Below are positions 1-7,195 of a DNA stretch of 64,000 nt, in pieces. This DNA is from Flavobacterium hungaricum (lineage in GTDB: Bacteria; Bacteroidota; Bacteroidia; Flavobacteriales; Flavobacteriaceae), in the NCBI RefSeq assembly GCF_015182285.1, contig NZ_PRDM01000002.1:558001-622000 (forward strand), in the 5' to 3' direction. Under the pieces are notes generated by a model. That model was not told the DNA's origin. It made no database searches and saw only the letters and a program-made list of their open reading frames with translations. How positions within the stretch are numbered: the first letter of the stretch is position 1; every line of letters begins with the position of its first letter. Made by a program: the position numbers and the translations under genes.

Positions 1-39
1 AGACAGACATTAGAAAAGATGAAAAACGGAACTTATTAA
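1..39 (+). CDS. Possible 3' end of an upstream gene (partial)
   Basis: Frame 1 is open from the first base and ends at a TAA at 37-39, encoding the tail RQTLEKMKNGTY. Only 12 residues are visible, so no family can be named. A hairpin at 64-89 follows, which fits a gene end, but the reading could be chance. Confidence 0.3.
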   Translation, partial: RQTLEKMKNGTY

Positions 40-63
40 AAGTATAATACTTATTAAAAATGC

Positions 64-89
64 AATGGCTGTCAATATTGGCAGCCATT
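64..89. terminator. Hairpin, possible terminator
   Basis: AATGGCTG pairs perfectly with CAGCCATT across a 10-base loop. There is no long T tract on either side, so termination is uncertain. It lies between the possible upstream gene end and the peptidase gene. Confidence 0.4.
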
Positions 90-158
90 TGTGCATAGAA
101 TCAATTGCATTTTAGAGTTTTTGCTATTAAAAATCAAAGTTTTTCTTTTTGAAATGAT

Positions 159-166
159 TAAGTTTG
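159..166 (+). promoter_or_regulatory. Bacteroidota -7 box upstream of the M28 peptidase
   Basis: TAAGTTTG matches the Bacteroidota -7 consensus TAnnTTTG and lies 19 bases before the ATG at 186. No good -33 TTTG is present at the usual spacing, so this is only half a promoter. Confidence 0.35.
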
Positions 167-185
167 AATAATTAAATTTAAACTT

Positions 186-1652
186 ATGAAAAACAAATTG
201 ATCCTTGGTTTGCTTGTTACAAGCAGCTTTGCTTTTGCGCAGGCAGTAAAAAAACCATTAGTTACGGCAATAACTGAAAAAGATCTTAGAACAGATATGT
301 TCCAAATGGCGGCCGATCATTTTAACGGACGTGAAGCAGGAACATTAGACGAATTAAAAGTATCTATGTGGCTGGCAAACAAAGCCAAAGAAGCAGGAAT
401 GTCGCCTGCTGGTGATGACGGTACTTTCTTTCAGTTTTTTGATATGTACAGACATCAGGTTACTTCGAACACAAAATTCAAAATCGGACAAAAAGAATAC
501 AAACTTTGGAAAGAAGTTTTAGTTGCCGAAACAACCAATACAACAGTAAATGCTTCCTTACTTTATTTAGGAGCTGCAACAAAACAAGAAATTGAAAAAA
601 CAGATGTAAAAGGAAAAGCAGTGGTGCTTTTGGCTTCTAAAGAAGGAATTGCAGATGATATTTCACTTTTTGACAGACGTTACCCAGGTTTAGTCCGAAA
701 TAAATATTATGATTTATTGGTAAAAAAAGGAGCTGCTGCATTAATCATGGTTACAGATGAGCTGGCAGAACAAAGCTGGACTCAGGTAGAACCGCAGATG
801 ACCAGAGGAATTTACGGAATTGAAGGTTTTCGTGATAAATTAACAGAAACGATGCCGGTTTTCTGGCTGCACAACGATCAGTTGGATTTCCTTAAAAACA
901 CTAAAGAAACATTATCTACGCAGGTTTTTTCAGAAACCTATAAATATCCTTCGGTAAATGTGGTTGGAAAAATTGAAGGAACCGATGCTAAATTAAAGAA
1001 TGAATATGTATTGTTCAGCGGACATCAGGATCATGATGGAGTTCGCCAAAAATACGGACAAGATTCTATTTACAATGGTGCAGATGATAATGCCAGTACC
1101 TGTGTGGCAATGTTGGCTATTGCCAGAGCTTATAAAAAACAACCAGGAAAAAGAACCGCTTTATTTGTTTTTCATGGCTCAGAAGAAAGAGGTTTATTAG
1201 GATCTAGATGGTACGCAGCGCACCCGACAGTTCCAGAAAAAGATATCATTGCAGTTTTAAACGGCGATATGATTGGAAGAAATAACGTAAATCAAGCGGC
1301 TTTATTAGGATCGAGTTCACCTCACGAAAACTCCTCAGATTTGGTTGCCATTGCAAAAAGAGCCAACGACGAAGGGCCGAAATTTGACTTAGATAAACTT
1401 TGGGACAGACCAGAACATCCAGAGTATTTCTATTTCCGTTCAGACCATTTACCTTATGCAAGAAGAGGAATTCCGTCTGTTTTTTACACAAGCGTATTAC
1501 ACAGTCAGTACCATACGCCAATGGATGAATCTGAAAACATCGACTACGTAAAACTCCATAAAATGACAGAGTGGATGTACCGCACAGGATGGATTTTGTC
1601 TAACGATCCAGGTCGTCCGAAGACATTGCCTAATGTTCAATTGGAACGATAA
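186..1652 (+). CDS. M28 family metallopeptidase, secreted
   Basis: A 488-residue zinc aminopeptidase-like protein. The first ~19 residues (basic start, hydrophobic run, then AFAQ) form a signal peptide, so it probably acts in the periplasm or outside the cell. An insert resembling a protease-associated domain occupies roughly residues 110-250. The catalytic part follows: GHQDH, NGADDNAS, HGSEERG, LNGDMIGR and the late SQYHTPMDE, which together give the His/Asp/Glu/Asp/His metal ligands of M28 enzymes. Known members release N-terminal residues from peptides; the substrate here cannot be read from the sequence. It stands alone and converges with metK, with a bidirectional terminator between them. 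Confidence 0.88.
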   Translation: MKNKLILGLLVTSSFAFAQAVKKPLVTAITEKDLRTDMFQMAADHFNGREAGTLDELKVSMWLANKAKEAGMSPAGDDGTFFQFFDMYRHQVTSNTKFKIGQKEYKLWKEVLVAETTNTTVNASLLYLGAATKQEIEKTDVKGKAVVLLASKEGIADDISLFDRRYPGLVRNKYYDLLVKKGAAALIMVTDELAEQSWTQVEPQMTRGIYGIEGFRDKLTETMPVFWLHNDQLDFLKNTKETLSTQVFSETYKYPSVNVVGKIEGTDAKLKNEYVLFSGHQDHDGVRQKYGQDSIYNGADDNASTCVAMLAIARAYKKQPGKRTALFVFHGSEERGLLGSRWYAAHPTVPEKDIIAVLNGDMIGRNNVNQAALLGSSSPHENSSDLVAIAKRANDEGPKFDLDKLWDRPEHPEYFYFRSDHLPYARRGIPSVFYTSVLHSQYHTPMDESENIDYVKLHKMTEWMYRTGWILSNDPGRPKTLPNVQLER

Positions 1653-1659
1653 TTAAAGG

Positions 1660-1734
1660 ATCCGTTTACATCCGCGTTTTCGCGACAGCGAATCTGTTTA
1701 GTCAACGTTACAATTCAACGCAGATTAAACGGAT
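1660..1734. repeat. Intergenic inverted repeat
   Basis: ATCCGTTTA at 1660-1668 pairs with TAAACGGAT at 1726-1734. A related motif (GCGGATTAAAA) follows at 1750. This resembles short non-coding repeats scattered between genes in flavobacterial genomes. No coding potential seen. Confidence 0.45.
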
Positions 1735-1782
1735 TTACTTCTTAAAGACGCGGATTAAAATGGATTTCTATTTACCACATAA

Positions 1783-1814
1783 AAAAGGCTGTCTAAATGA
1801 ATAGACAGCCTTTT
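1783..1814. terminator. Bidirectional terminator between peptidase and metK
   Basis: AAAAGGCTGTCTA pairs perfectly with TAGACAGCCTTTT across a 6-base loop. There are A and T runs on both sides, so it can end transcripts of both convergent genes. Confidence 0.85.
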
Positions 1815-1874
1815 ATTTATTTGAGATAATTTAGTTAAAAGTCTAACAAATCTAAGTTAGTCTAATAATCTAAA

Positions 1875-3125
1875 TTACAATCCGAAAGCAGTTTTTACTT
1901 GGTCAACAAAATCAAGTTTTTCCCATGTGAACAGTTCAACAGTAACCGTTTTTTCGTTTCCGCCAGGAGCAGAGAAAGTTTTAGTAACCGTTTCTGGTTT
2001 ACGTCCCATGTGTCCGTAAGCAGCAGTTTCACTGTAAATAGGATTTCTTAATTTTAATCTTTGCTCAATAAAGTAAGGACGCATATCAAAGATAGCTTCT
2101 ACTTTTTTAGCAATTTCACCGTTTGTTAAATTAACTTTAGAAGTACCGTAAGTTTCAATAAAAATTCCCATTGGCTCAGCAACTCCAATTGCATAAGAAA
2201 CCTGAACTAAGATTTCGTCAGCAACACCAGCAGCTACTAAGTTTTTAGCGATATGACGCGTTGCATAAGCAGCACTTCTGTCAACTTTACTTGGGTCTTT
2301 TCCAGAGAATGCACCACCACCGTGAGCACCTTTACCTCCGTAAGTGTCAACAATAATTTTTCTTCCTGTTAAACCAGTATCTCCGTGAGGTCCTCCAATA
2401 ACGAATTTTCCTGTTGGGTTAATATGGTAATTGATTTTATCGTTGAATAAATGAGCGTGAGCTGGATTTTTAGCGATAATTCTTGGAATCAAAATCTCAA
2501 CAATATCTTTTTTGATTTTAGCAAGCATTGCAGCCTCTTCGTCAAAATCATCGTGTTGTGTAGAGATTACAATTGCATCAATACGAGTTGGTTTATTATC
2601 GTCGCTGTATTCTAAAGTTACCTGAGATTTAGCATCTGGACGTAAATAAGTGATTTCTTTGTTTTCGCGTCTTAAAATAGCTAACTCTTGTAATAATTTA
2701 TGAGATAAATCTAATGCAAGAGGCATGTAGTTTTCGGTTTCGTTTGTAGCGTAGCCAAACATCATTCCTTGGTCACCAGCACCTTGCTCTTCTGGCTTAG
2801 CTCTGTCTACACCTTGGTTGATGTCTGCAGACTGCTCGTGAATTGCTGAAAGAATACCACAAGAATTTGCTTCAAACATATATTCACTTTTAGTATATCC
2901 AATTTTACGGATTACGTCACGTGCAATATTCTGTACATCTAGATATGTATTCGATTTTACTTCACCTGCTAAAATCACCTGACCAGTTGTAACGAGTGTT
3001 TCACAAGCTACTTTTGAATCAGCATCAAATGCCAAAAAGTTGTCAATTAATGCATCCGAAATTTGATCTGCAACTTTGTCTGGATGCCCTTCACTAACAG
3101 ATTCTGACGTAAATAAATAAGCCAT
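1875..3125 (-). CDS. metK: S-adenosylmethionine synthase
   Basis: A 416-residue MetK that makes SAM from methionine and ATP in the cytoplasm. The N-terminal [17 protein letters not shown], the central [15 protein letters not shown] and [16 protein letters not shown] loops, and [13 protein letters not shown] are the conserved ATP, metal and methionine binding segments, all intact and at usual spacing. Length is slightly above the common ~390-400. It is divergent from the metY leader region and read toward the M28 gene. A ~175-base 5' leader carries a structured element and a terminator-like hairpin, so it is probably controlled by attenuation in response to SAM. Confidence 0.97.
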   Translation of the reverse strand: MAYLFTSESVSEGHPDKVADQISDALIDNFLAFDADSKVACETLVTTGQVILAGEVKSNTYLDVQNIARDVIRKIGYTKSEYMFEANSCGILSAIHEQSADINQGVDRAKPEEQGAGDQGMMFGYATNETENYMPLALDLSHKLLQELAILRRENKEITYLRPDAKSQVTLEYSDDNKPTRIDAIVISTQHDDFDEEAAMLAKIKKDIVEILIPRIIAKNPAHAHLFNDKINYHINPTGKFVIGGPHGDTGLTGRKIIVDTYGGKGAHGGGAFSGKDPSKVDRSAAYATRHIAKNLVAAGVADEILVQVSYAIGVAEPMGIFIETYGTSKVNLTNGEIAKKVEAIFDMRPYFIEQRLKLRNPIYSETAAYGHMGRKPETVTKTFSAPGGNEKTVTVELFTWEKLDFVDQVKTAFGL

Positions 3126-3177
3126 AATAATGTATTAAATTTGTATAAATTAAAATTAGCGAGGAAAAATAATTGCT

Positions 3178-3210
3178 AAAAAAGGCTAAAGGAGAGTTGG
3201 CTGCTTTAGC
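3178..3210 (-). terminator. Attenuator-type terminator in the metK leader
   Basis: Read on the minus strand, GCTAAAG (3210-3204) pairs with CTTTAGC (3191-3185) and is followed by six U. It lies ~55 bases before the metK ATG, between promoter and gene, so it can only act as a conditional terminator. Its 5' arm is the same sequence as the last conserved strand of the SAM-II-like element. Confidence 0.65.
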
Positions 3211-3297
3211 ATTTTTTACTGCCGAAATTTATCTTCCGGCAATCATAATGAACCGTTTCATTATGAAGAGGTTGCAATCAGTTCAAATTTTTCCTCT
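3201..3297 (-). ncRNA. SAM-II-like riboswitch candidate, metK leader
   Basis: On the minus strand P1 is AGAGG (3297-3293) with CCUCU (3271-3267). Its loop contains AUUUGAACUGAUUGCAA, close to the SAM-II loop AUUUAACCGUAUUGCAA as I remember it. The downstream strand AAUGCUAAAGCAG (3213-3201) can form the pseudoknot: CUG with CAG and GCA with UGC, flanking a UAAAG bulge, as in SAM-II. Two hairpins (3265-3244 and 3240-3221) are inserted between P1 and the pseudoknot strand, which is not typical. The predicted RNA start lies just upstream of P1. The assignment rests on eye alignment only. Confidence 0.45.
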
Positions 3298-3308
3298 GTA
3301 TTCGGGTG

Positions 3309-3338
3309 CAAATGTATGAAACCATTTTGATTTGCAAA
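3309..3338 (-). promoter_or_regulatory. metK promoter
   Basis: Minus strand TTTG (3338-3335), 18 bases, TACATTTG (3316-3309): a full match to the Bacteroidota -33/-7 promoter. Transcription should begin near 3302, just before the structured leader. Confidence 0.7.
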
Positions 3339-3387
3339 TTAAAGTTCAACTTTTTTTCTTTTTTAATGCAGAAATTTAACAGAAGTA

Positions 3388-3404
3388 TAGTATTTTGATA
3401 GGGT
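3388..3404 (+). promoter_or_regulatory. Candidate shared operator, metK/metY side
   Basis: TAGTATTTTGATAGGGTA lies between the divergent metK and leader promoters. The core GATAGGGTAAT is identical to 11 bases at the cys operon start (15722-15732). It may bind the Rrf2 regulator encoded at 14201; inference only. Confidence 0.35.
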
Positions 3405-3427
3405 AATAGAAAATAATTCACTTTTTG

Positions 3428-3459
3428 TTTGGCGGATTGAAAAAAAGTTCTCACATTTG
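3428..3459 (+). promoter_or_regulatory. Promoter of the first Met/Cys attenuator region
   Basis: TTTG (3428-3431), 20 bases, CACATTTG (3452-3459): -33 and -7 elements of the Bacteroidota type with a one-base mismatch in the -7. RNA should start about 14 bases before leader peptide 1. Confidence 0.65.
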
Positions 3460-3479
3460 CCAAACAAAACAAGATAGAA

Positions 3480-3548
3480 ATGAATTTAGTTATTAAAAAT
3501 ATGTGCTGTATGATGTCGGATTTATCCGCAGAGCGCGCTATTGTTTAG
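3480..3548 (+). CDS. Leader peptide 1 (Met/Cys sensing)
   Basis: A 22-residue ORF beginning MNLVIKNMCCMMSDLS. Four of residues 8-12 are Met or Cys in the run MCCMM. It starts just downstream of a promoter and ends 24 bases before a strong intrinsic terminator. Codons 17-18 (GCAGAG, 3528-3533) repeat the terminator's 3' arm and can pair with its 5' arm (3578-3583). TATTGTT (3539-3545) can pair with AACAATA (3567-3573). This gives an antiterminator when a ribosome stalls at MCCMM. It is a classical attenuator design; the peptide itself probably has no function. Confidence 0.75.
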   Translation: MNLVIKNMCCMMSDLSAERAIV

Positions 3549-3572
3549 TAACTAAGTCTACAAGATAACAAT

Positions 3573-3604
3573 AAAACCTCTGCCCAACAGCAGAGGTTTT
3601 TTTT
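3573..3604 (+). terminator. Attenuator terminator 1
   Basis: AAAACCTCTGC (3573-3583) pairs with GCAGAGGTTTT (3590-3600), followed by T. It lies after leader peptide 1 and before leader peptide 2 with no new promoter seen, so it must be read through for metY expression. Confidence 0.85.
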
Positions 3605-3628
3605 ATACAATTGAATAAAAATTTTAAA

Positions 3629-3675
3629 CGATATAGGACTAGATTAGAAATCTTGATGTAAAAGAACCTATATCG
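3629..3675. repeat. Short inverted repeat, MITE-like
   Basis: CGATATAGG (3629-3637) pairs with CCTATATCG (3667-3675). The outer right flank reads, on the reverse strand, CACATAAGCGATATAGGTTC, similar to CACATAAGGGATATAAGTTC at the left end of the element at 5509. It appears to be a small non-coding repeat family inserted between the two attenuators. Confidence 0.5.
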
Positions 3676-3702
3676 CTTATGTGAAATAAAAAACAAAATA
3701 AA

Positions 3703-3783
3703 ATGAAAAATTCAGCAGTAAATAAAATGATGATGTGTTGTAAGATGCCAATGTGTATCCCGCCTTGCTGCTGCCAAAAGTGA
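3703..3783 (+). CDS. Leader peptide 2 (Met/Cys sensing)
   Basis: A 26-residue ORF starting MKNSAVNKMMMCCKMPMC and ending PPCCCQK. Five Met follow the start Met and six Cys are present, so translation should stall when charged Met- or Cys-tRNA is scarce. Nucleotides 3772-3780 (TGCCAAAAG, last codons) can pair with CTTTTGGTA (3821-3829), which is the 5' arm and loop edge of the next terminator. That pairing is an antiterminator. No promoter is visible between terminator 1 and this ORF, so both leaders probably sit on one transcript. Confidence 0.8.
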   Translation: MKNSAVNKMMMCCKMPMCIPPCCCQK

Positions 3784-3814
3784 AAGATCGAATCTTTGTT
3801 ATAGTTTCAACTAT

Positions 3815-3852
3815 AAAGCCCTTTTGGTAAGCCATCCGAAAGGGCTTTTTTT
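3815..3852 (+). terminator. Attenuator terminator 2
   Basis: AAAGCCCTTTTGG (3815-3827) pairs with CCGAAAGGGCTTT (3836-3848) with one G-U pair, followed by T. It precedes a small ORF and metY. Its core CCCTTTTGGTA is almost the same as in attenuator 4 at 7294. Confidence 0.88.
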
Positions 3853-3878
3853 ATTCCATTACTTTAAAATTAAAAATC

Positions 3879-4053
3879 ATGAAAACATTAGATATAAATA
3901 CAATCGCATTTCAATACTTAATGAGAACAGATTCTCAAAAAAAACGAGACAGAAGAAGCAAAGATAGAATTAAATAAAGAGCAGTATTTACAAAGTCAAA
4001 ATTCATTGTTGCTGCAGCTTTATAATCTTGAAGAAGAAGATTTATACGTTTAA
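3879..4053 (+). pseudogene. Small ORF with frameshift at an A8 run
   Basis: The ATG at 3879 opens a 32-residue frame ending at 3977. Dropping one base from the A8 run near 3936-3943 restores a 57-residue acidic protein ending at 4053 with NSLLLQLYNLEEEDLYV. That tail aligns without gaps to NSLLFLMYSKENETLFI, the C-terminus of the small ORF at 7407, which has the same position behind a twin attenuator. The match argues that the long frame is the real one. The shift could be mutation, sequencing error or programmed slippage. Function unknown. Confidence 0.5.
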
Positions 4054-4118
4054 AATCAATATCAAAAACCATTACATATACTATTATAATTAACAATATT
4101 CAAAAAAACTAAGAAATC

Positions 4119-5423
4119 ATGAGCACACAAAAATTTGCAACCAATGCACTTCACGCAGGACACGATGTTACTAAAAATTCAGGAACAAGAGCAGTGCCTA
4201 TTTATCAGACATCATCTTATGTATTTAATAACGCCGATCATGCCGCCAATTTATTTGGTCTTGCAGAAGCTGGTTTTATTTATACAAGATTGAATAACCC
4301 AACAAACGATGTTTTAGAACAGCGTCTTGCGGCACTAGAAGGAGGAATCGGTGCTGTAGTTACCGCTTCTGGAGCATCGGCAATTTCAACAACTTTATTA
4401 ACGCTTTTAAAAGCTGGAGATCATATAGTGGCTTCGAATAGTTTGTACGGCGGTACTTATAATCTTTTAAAAGTAACCCTGCCTAGATTAGGAATCACTA
4501 CAACATTTGTAGATCCTTCAAAACCAGAAAACTTCACCAAAGCAGCAAAAGAAAATACAAGAGCTTTCTTTGTAGAATCTCTTGGGAATCCAAAATTAGA
4601 CGTATTAGACTTAAAAGCAATTTCGGCAGAAGCCAAAGCGTTCAAAGTGCCATTTATAGTAGACAATACAGTTGCGACACCCTATTTATTAAACCCAATT
4701 AAATATGGTGCCGATATTGTTATTCATTCCTTAACTAAATATATTTCTGGAAACGGTACCTCGTTAGGAGGTGTTGTCATTGATGCTGGAAACTTTGACT
4801 GGTCAAACGGAAAATTCCCAGAATTTACAGAACCATCTGCAGGATACCACGGATTAGTATATCATGAAGCTCTAGGAAATGCTGCTTTTATTGCAAAAGT
4901 AAGAATTGAAGGGCTGCGTGATTTTGGTGCCGCATTGAGTCCGTTTAATGCTTTTCAAATTATTCAAGGATTAGAAACACTTCCAATCAGAATTAAAAAA
5001 CACAGCGAAAACGCTTTGGCATTGGCCGAATGGTTAGAAAAACAAGATGAGGTCGTGTGGGTAAATTATCCAGGTCTAAAATCAAGTAAATACTATGATT
5101 TGTCTAAAGAATACCTTGCAGAAGGACAAAGCGGTGTCTTAACTTTTGGACTAAAAGGAGGCTTTGATGCCGCCAAAAAAGTAGTTGACGAGACGAAGTT
5201 GTTTTCTTTATTAGCCAATATCGGCGATACAAAATCATTGATTATTCATCCTGCGAGTACTACACACCAGCAATTGACAGATGACGAACAATTAGAAACA
5301 GGAGTTTCAAAAGATTTGGTTCGCCTTTCTGTTGGAATCGAAGATATCGAAGATTTGATAGCAGATCTTCAGGCTGTTTTTGCAAGTGTTACCCAATCGC
5401 AATACAGCATCAATAAAAATTAG
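4119..5423 (+). CDS. metY: O-acetylhomoserine sulfhydrylase (MetY type)
   Basis: A 434-residue PLP enzyme of the Cys/Met metabolism family. Family members of this length and with this N-terminus (FATNALHAGHD, IYQTSSYVF) join sulfide to O-acetylhomoserine to give homocysteine. The cofactor lysine is K207 in IHSLTKYISG; the SxxYGGTYNLL loop and C-terminal HPASTTHQQL are also intact. It is the first large gene behind leader peptides 1 and 2, with no promoter visible between 3879 and 4119, so it is expected to rise when Met or Cys runs short. It uses sulfide from the sulfite reductase encoded downstream. A terminator follows. Confidence 0.92.
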   Translation: MSTQKFATNALHAGHDVTKNSGTRAVPIYQTSSYVFNNADHAANLFGLAEAGFIYTRLNNPTNDVLEQRLAALEGGIGAVVTASGASAISTTLLTLLKAGDHIVASNSLYGGTYNLLKVTLPRLGITTTFVDPSKPENFTKAAKENTRAFFVESLGNPKLDVLDLKAISAEAKAFKVPFIVDNTVATPYLLNPIKYGADIVIHSLTKYISGNGTSLGGVVIDAGNFDWSNGKFPEFTEPSAGYHGLVYHEALGNAAFIAKVRIEGLRDFGAALSPFNAFQIIQGLETLPIRIKKHSENALALAEWLEKQDEVVWVNYPGLKSSKYYDLSKEYLAEGQSGVLTFGLKGGFDAAKKVVDETKLFSLLANIGDTKSLIIHPASTTHQQLTDDEQLETGVSKDLVRLSVGIEDIEDLIADLQAVFASVTQSQYSINKN

Positions 5424-5447
5424 GTTTTTTTGTTTTTTGTTTGAAAG

Positions 5448-5482
5448 ATTGCCTTTAGCCTCTGCGCTAAAGGTAATTTTTT
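5448..5482 (+). terminator. metY terminator
   Basis: ATTGCCTTTAGC (5448-5459) pairs with GCTAAAGGTAAT (5466-5477) with one G-U pair, followed by a T run. Confidence 0.75.
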
Positions 5483-5508
5483 ATGAAAAGCATCATTATA
5501 AAATTTAA

Positions 5509-5672
5509 AACCACATAAGGGATATAAGTTCATTTGGTAGAGACACGCCACCAGTGCGTCTAATTGCAGCGATTCACTCCAGTATGTCTAACTGTAAAGA
5601 TTTACCGCAACATTTTAATCAACAGTATTTAAATGCACCGATTTTAAATGAACTTATATCGTTTATATGGTT
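5509..5672. repeat. Non-coding element with 27-base inverted ends
   Basis: AACCACATAAGGGATATAAG onward (5509-5535) is the reverse complement of 5646-5672 with three mismatches over 27 bases; the inner 15 bases (5521-5535 / 5646-5660) match perfectly. It is about 164 bases long with no ORF, so it looks like a MITE or palindromic repeat. Its right end runs into the in-frame ATG at 5667, which shows that ATG is not the real start of the next gene. Confidence 0.6.
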
Positions 5673-5693
5673 AAAACTAAAATAGTAGAAATC

Positions 5694-6782
5694 ATGTCAA
5701 AGCTTAAAATAAACATTATCCTTTTTGGGATTGGAAATATCGGAAGTACTTTGATAAATCAGATTATCGAAAGTCAGGATTTTTTTCTGGAAAATAAAAA
5801 TGTAGATTTTCATTTTCCTATTATAACCAATTCTACCGTGGCTTTTTTTGAAAAAGAAGGAGTAGGCTATTCCTGGGAAACCAATTTTAGGCAATTGGCT
5901 GTTCCTTTTAAAATAGAAGATGTCATCGCTTTTGCGAAAGAAAATGAGTTCGAAAATCTCATAGCTGTAGATGCAACCGCCAGTGATGAATTGGTTAAAC
6001 ACTATAATACATTGATCCAAAACGGATTTAATATCGTAGCGGTTAATAAAAAGGCAAACACACTTCCGATCGATTTATACAAAGAATTAAGGGCGAATGT
6101 AAAAAAATACGATAAAGAGTTTTTGTATGAAACTTCGGTAGATACAGGAATTCCCATTTTGCAGACTTTAAGAGATTTGTATTATTCGGGAGAAAAAATC
6201 ACTAAAATCCGAGGTGTTTTCTCAGATAATTTGAGTTATGTCTTTAATCGATTTTCGTCAGAAGACGTTTCGTTTTCTGCTGTTTTAAAAGACGCAAGTC
6301 TGCTCGGTTTAATGCGTTCGACATTCAAAGAAGATTTGTCTGGAAAAGATACGGCAAGAAAACTGCTGATTTTGACGCGGGAAATCGGTAAGGATTTTGA
6401 TTTTTCTGATATTCAAATTCAGCCATTTATCACAGAAGAGCATCTGGAGAAAAATGGTATATTGAATAGAGAAGCAGTAGATCAATCTTTTAAAATTGTC
6501 AAAATCACACAAGCAGAAAATCATGTTTTGCGCTATATTGGGGAATTTGACGTCGAGAAAAACAAAGCGGAAGTCAAATTGGTTTCAGAACCCGCAGATT
6601 CGCCAATTGGACAATTAAAAGGTTCGGATACTATTTTTGAAATTTATACCCAGTCTTACGCATCAGTTCCTATTGTTATTCAAAGCGCACCGGCTTGTAA
6701 GCAGGCTATTTCGAGAGGAATAATCGCAGATATTTTAAAAATTGCAGAAAAAATAAAAAATAAAGAAGCCGTCTGGCTTTAA
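5694..6782 (+). CDS. Homoserine dehydrogenase-like protein, probably inactive
   Basis: 362 residues from the ATG at 5694; an in-frame ATG at 5667 lies in a repeat end and was rejected. It is a paralogue of the C-terminal half of ThrA (8970-11384): Rossmann motif GIGNIGSTL near residue 12, VAVNKKANTLP near 116, and a conserved C-terminus. The active-site loop is changed. ThrA has GTLSY and GYTEPDPREDL; this protein has DNLSY (178-182) and GLMRSTFKEDL (205-215). The catalytic Glu of TEPDP is lost. It may bind ligand or ThrA rather than catalyse. It stands between metY and the second attenuator region. Confidence 0.7.
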   Translation: MSKLKINIILFGIGNIGSTLINQIIESQDFFLENKNVDFHFPIITNSTVAFFEKEGVGYSWETNFRQLAVPFKIEDVIAFAKENEFENLIAVDATASDELVKHYNTLIQNGFNIVAVNKKANTLPIDLYKELRANVKKYDKEFLYETSVDTGIPILQTLRDLYYSGEKITKIRGVFSDNLSYVFNRFSSEDVSFSAVLKDASLLGLMRSTFKEDLSGKDTARKLLILTREIGKDFDFSDIQIQPFITEEHLEKNGILNREAVDQSFKIVKITQAENHVLRYIGEFDVEKNKAEVKLVSEPADSPIGQLKGSDTIFEIYTQSYASVPIVIQSAPACKQAISRGIIADILKIAEKIKNKEAVWL

Positions 6783-6955
6783 AATGTGCAGATATTAGAT
6801 AAAAGTTCTTTGAAAGAGTGATACAGAAAAGCTTTTGAAAACCGTGTTTTTGTAGGTTTTTTACTCGATAATCATTATTTTTTAATTTTGTAAGATGTTA
6901 ATAGACGTTAAAAAAAGTTTATTAACGTTTTTTGTACTTAAATTCTTGAATTTCA

Positions 6956-6987
6956 TTTGTATAATAAAAAAATTATTTGCATATTTG
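6956..6987 (+). promoter_or_regulatory. Promoter of the second Met/Cys attenuator region
   Basis: TTTG (6956-6959), 20 bases, CATATTTG (6980-6987). Spacing and sequence match the promoter of the first attenuator region. Transcription should start around 6994, just before leader peptide 3. Confidence 0.6.
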
Positions 6988-6990
6988 TGA

Positions 6991-7007
6991 TACCCAAAAA
7001 CTACTAG
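6991..7007 (+). promoter_or_regulatory. Candidate shared operator at leader 3
   Basis: TACCCAAAAACTACTAG overlaps the expected transcription start. It resembles the reverse complement of the cys-operon motif, TACCCTATCGGCTTAGTAG, keeping TACCC and a TASTA half at similar spacing. Weak similarity, by eye. Confidence 0.25.
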
Positions 7008-7013
7008 AATCAA

Positions 7014-7085
7014 ATGAACTTAAAAGTCAATAAAATGTTTTGTGCCATTTCGGTTATAACCGAGGCTGGGTTGTCTATTGCTTAA
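7014..7085 (+). CDS. Leader peptide 3 (Met/Cys region, relative of leader 1)
   Basis: A 23-residue ORF beginning MNLKVNKMFCAISVITEAG. The start resembles leader 1 (MNLVIKNMCCMMS), though only one Met and one Cys remain in the core. GAGGCT (7062-7067) can pair with AGCCTC (7116-7121) of the following terminator, and TATTG (7076-7080) with CAATA (7102-7106). This repeats the antiterminator layout of leader 1. CGGTTATAACCG within the ORF is self-complementary. The reduced Met/Cys content makes the sensed amino acid less clear. Confidence 0.65.
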   Translation: MNLKVNKMFCAISVITEAGLSIA

Positions 7086-7112
7086 AAATTGTAAGAAAAC
7101 ACAATATATAGT

Positions 7113-7146
7113 AAAAGCCTCCCGAAAAATATTTGGGAGGCTTTTT
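7113..7146 (+). terminator. Attenuator terminator 3
   Basis: AAAAGCCTCCC (7113-7123) pairs perfectly with GGGAGGCTTTT (7135-7145), followed by T. It sits 27 bases after the leader 3 stop codon. Confidence 0.88.
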
Positions 7147-7195
7147 AATTTTTACACAAATGCTGAAATTTTTTAAAACACAACATAAGTCACAG

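Noticed and set aside
3222..3255. uORF MKRFIMIAGR in the metK leader as a leader peptide
   Set aside because: Its ATG lies within a perfect hairpin, it has only one internal Met, and the RNA structure around it better fits a riboswitch-like element.
5667..5693. Start of the homoserine dehydrogenase-like gene at ATG 5667
   Set aside because: The ATG lies in the end of an inverted repeat element, and the ATG at 5694 has the same upstream context as metY and gives the usual N-terminus.
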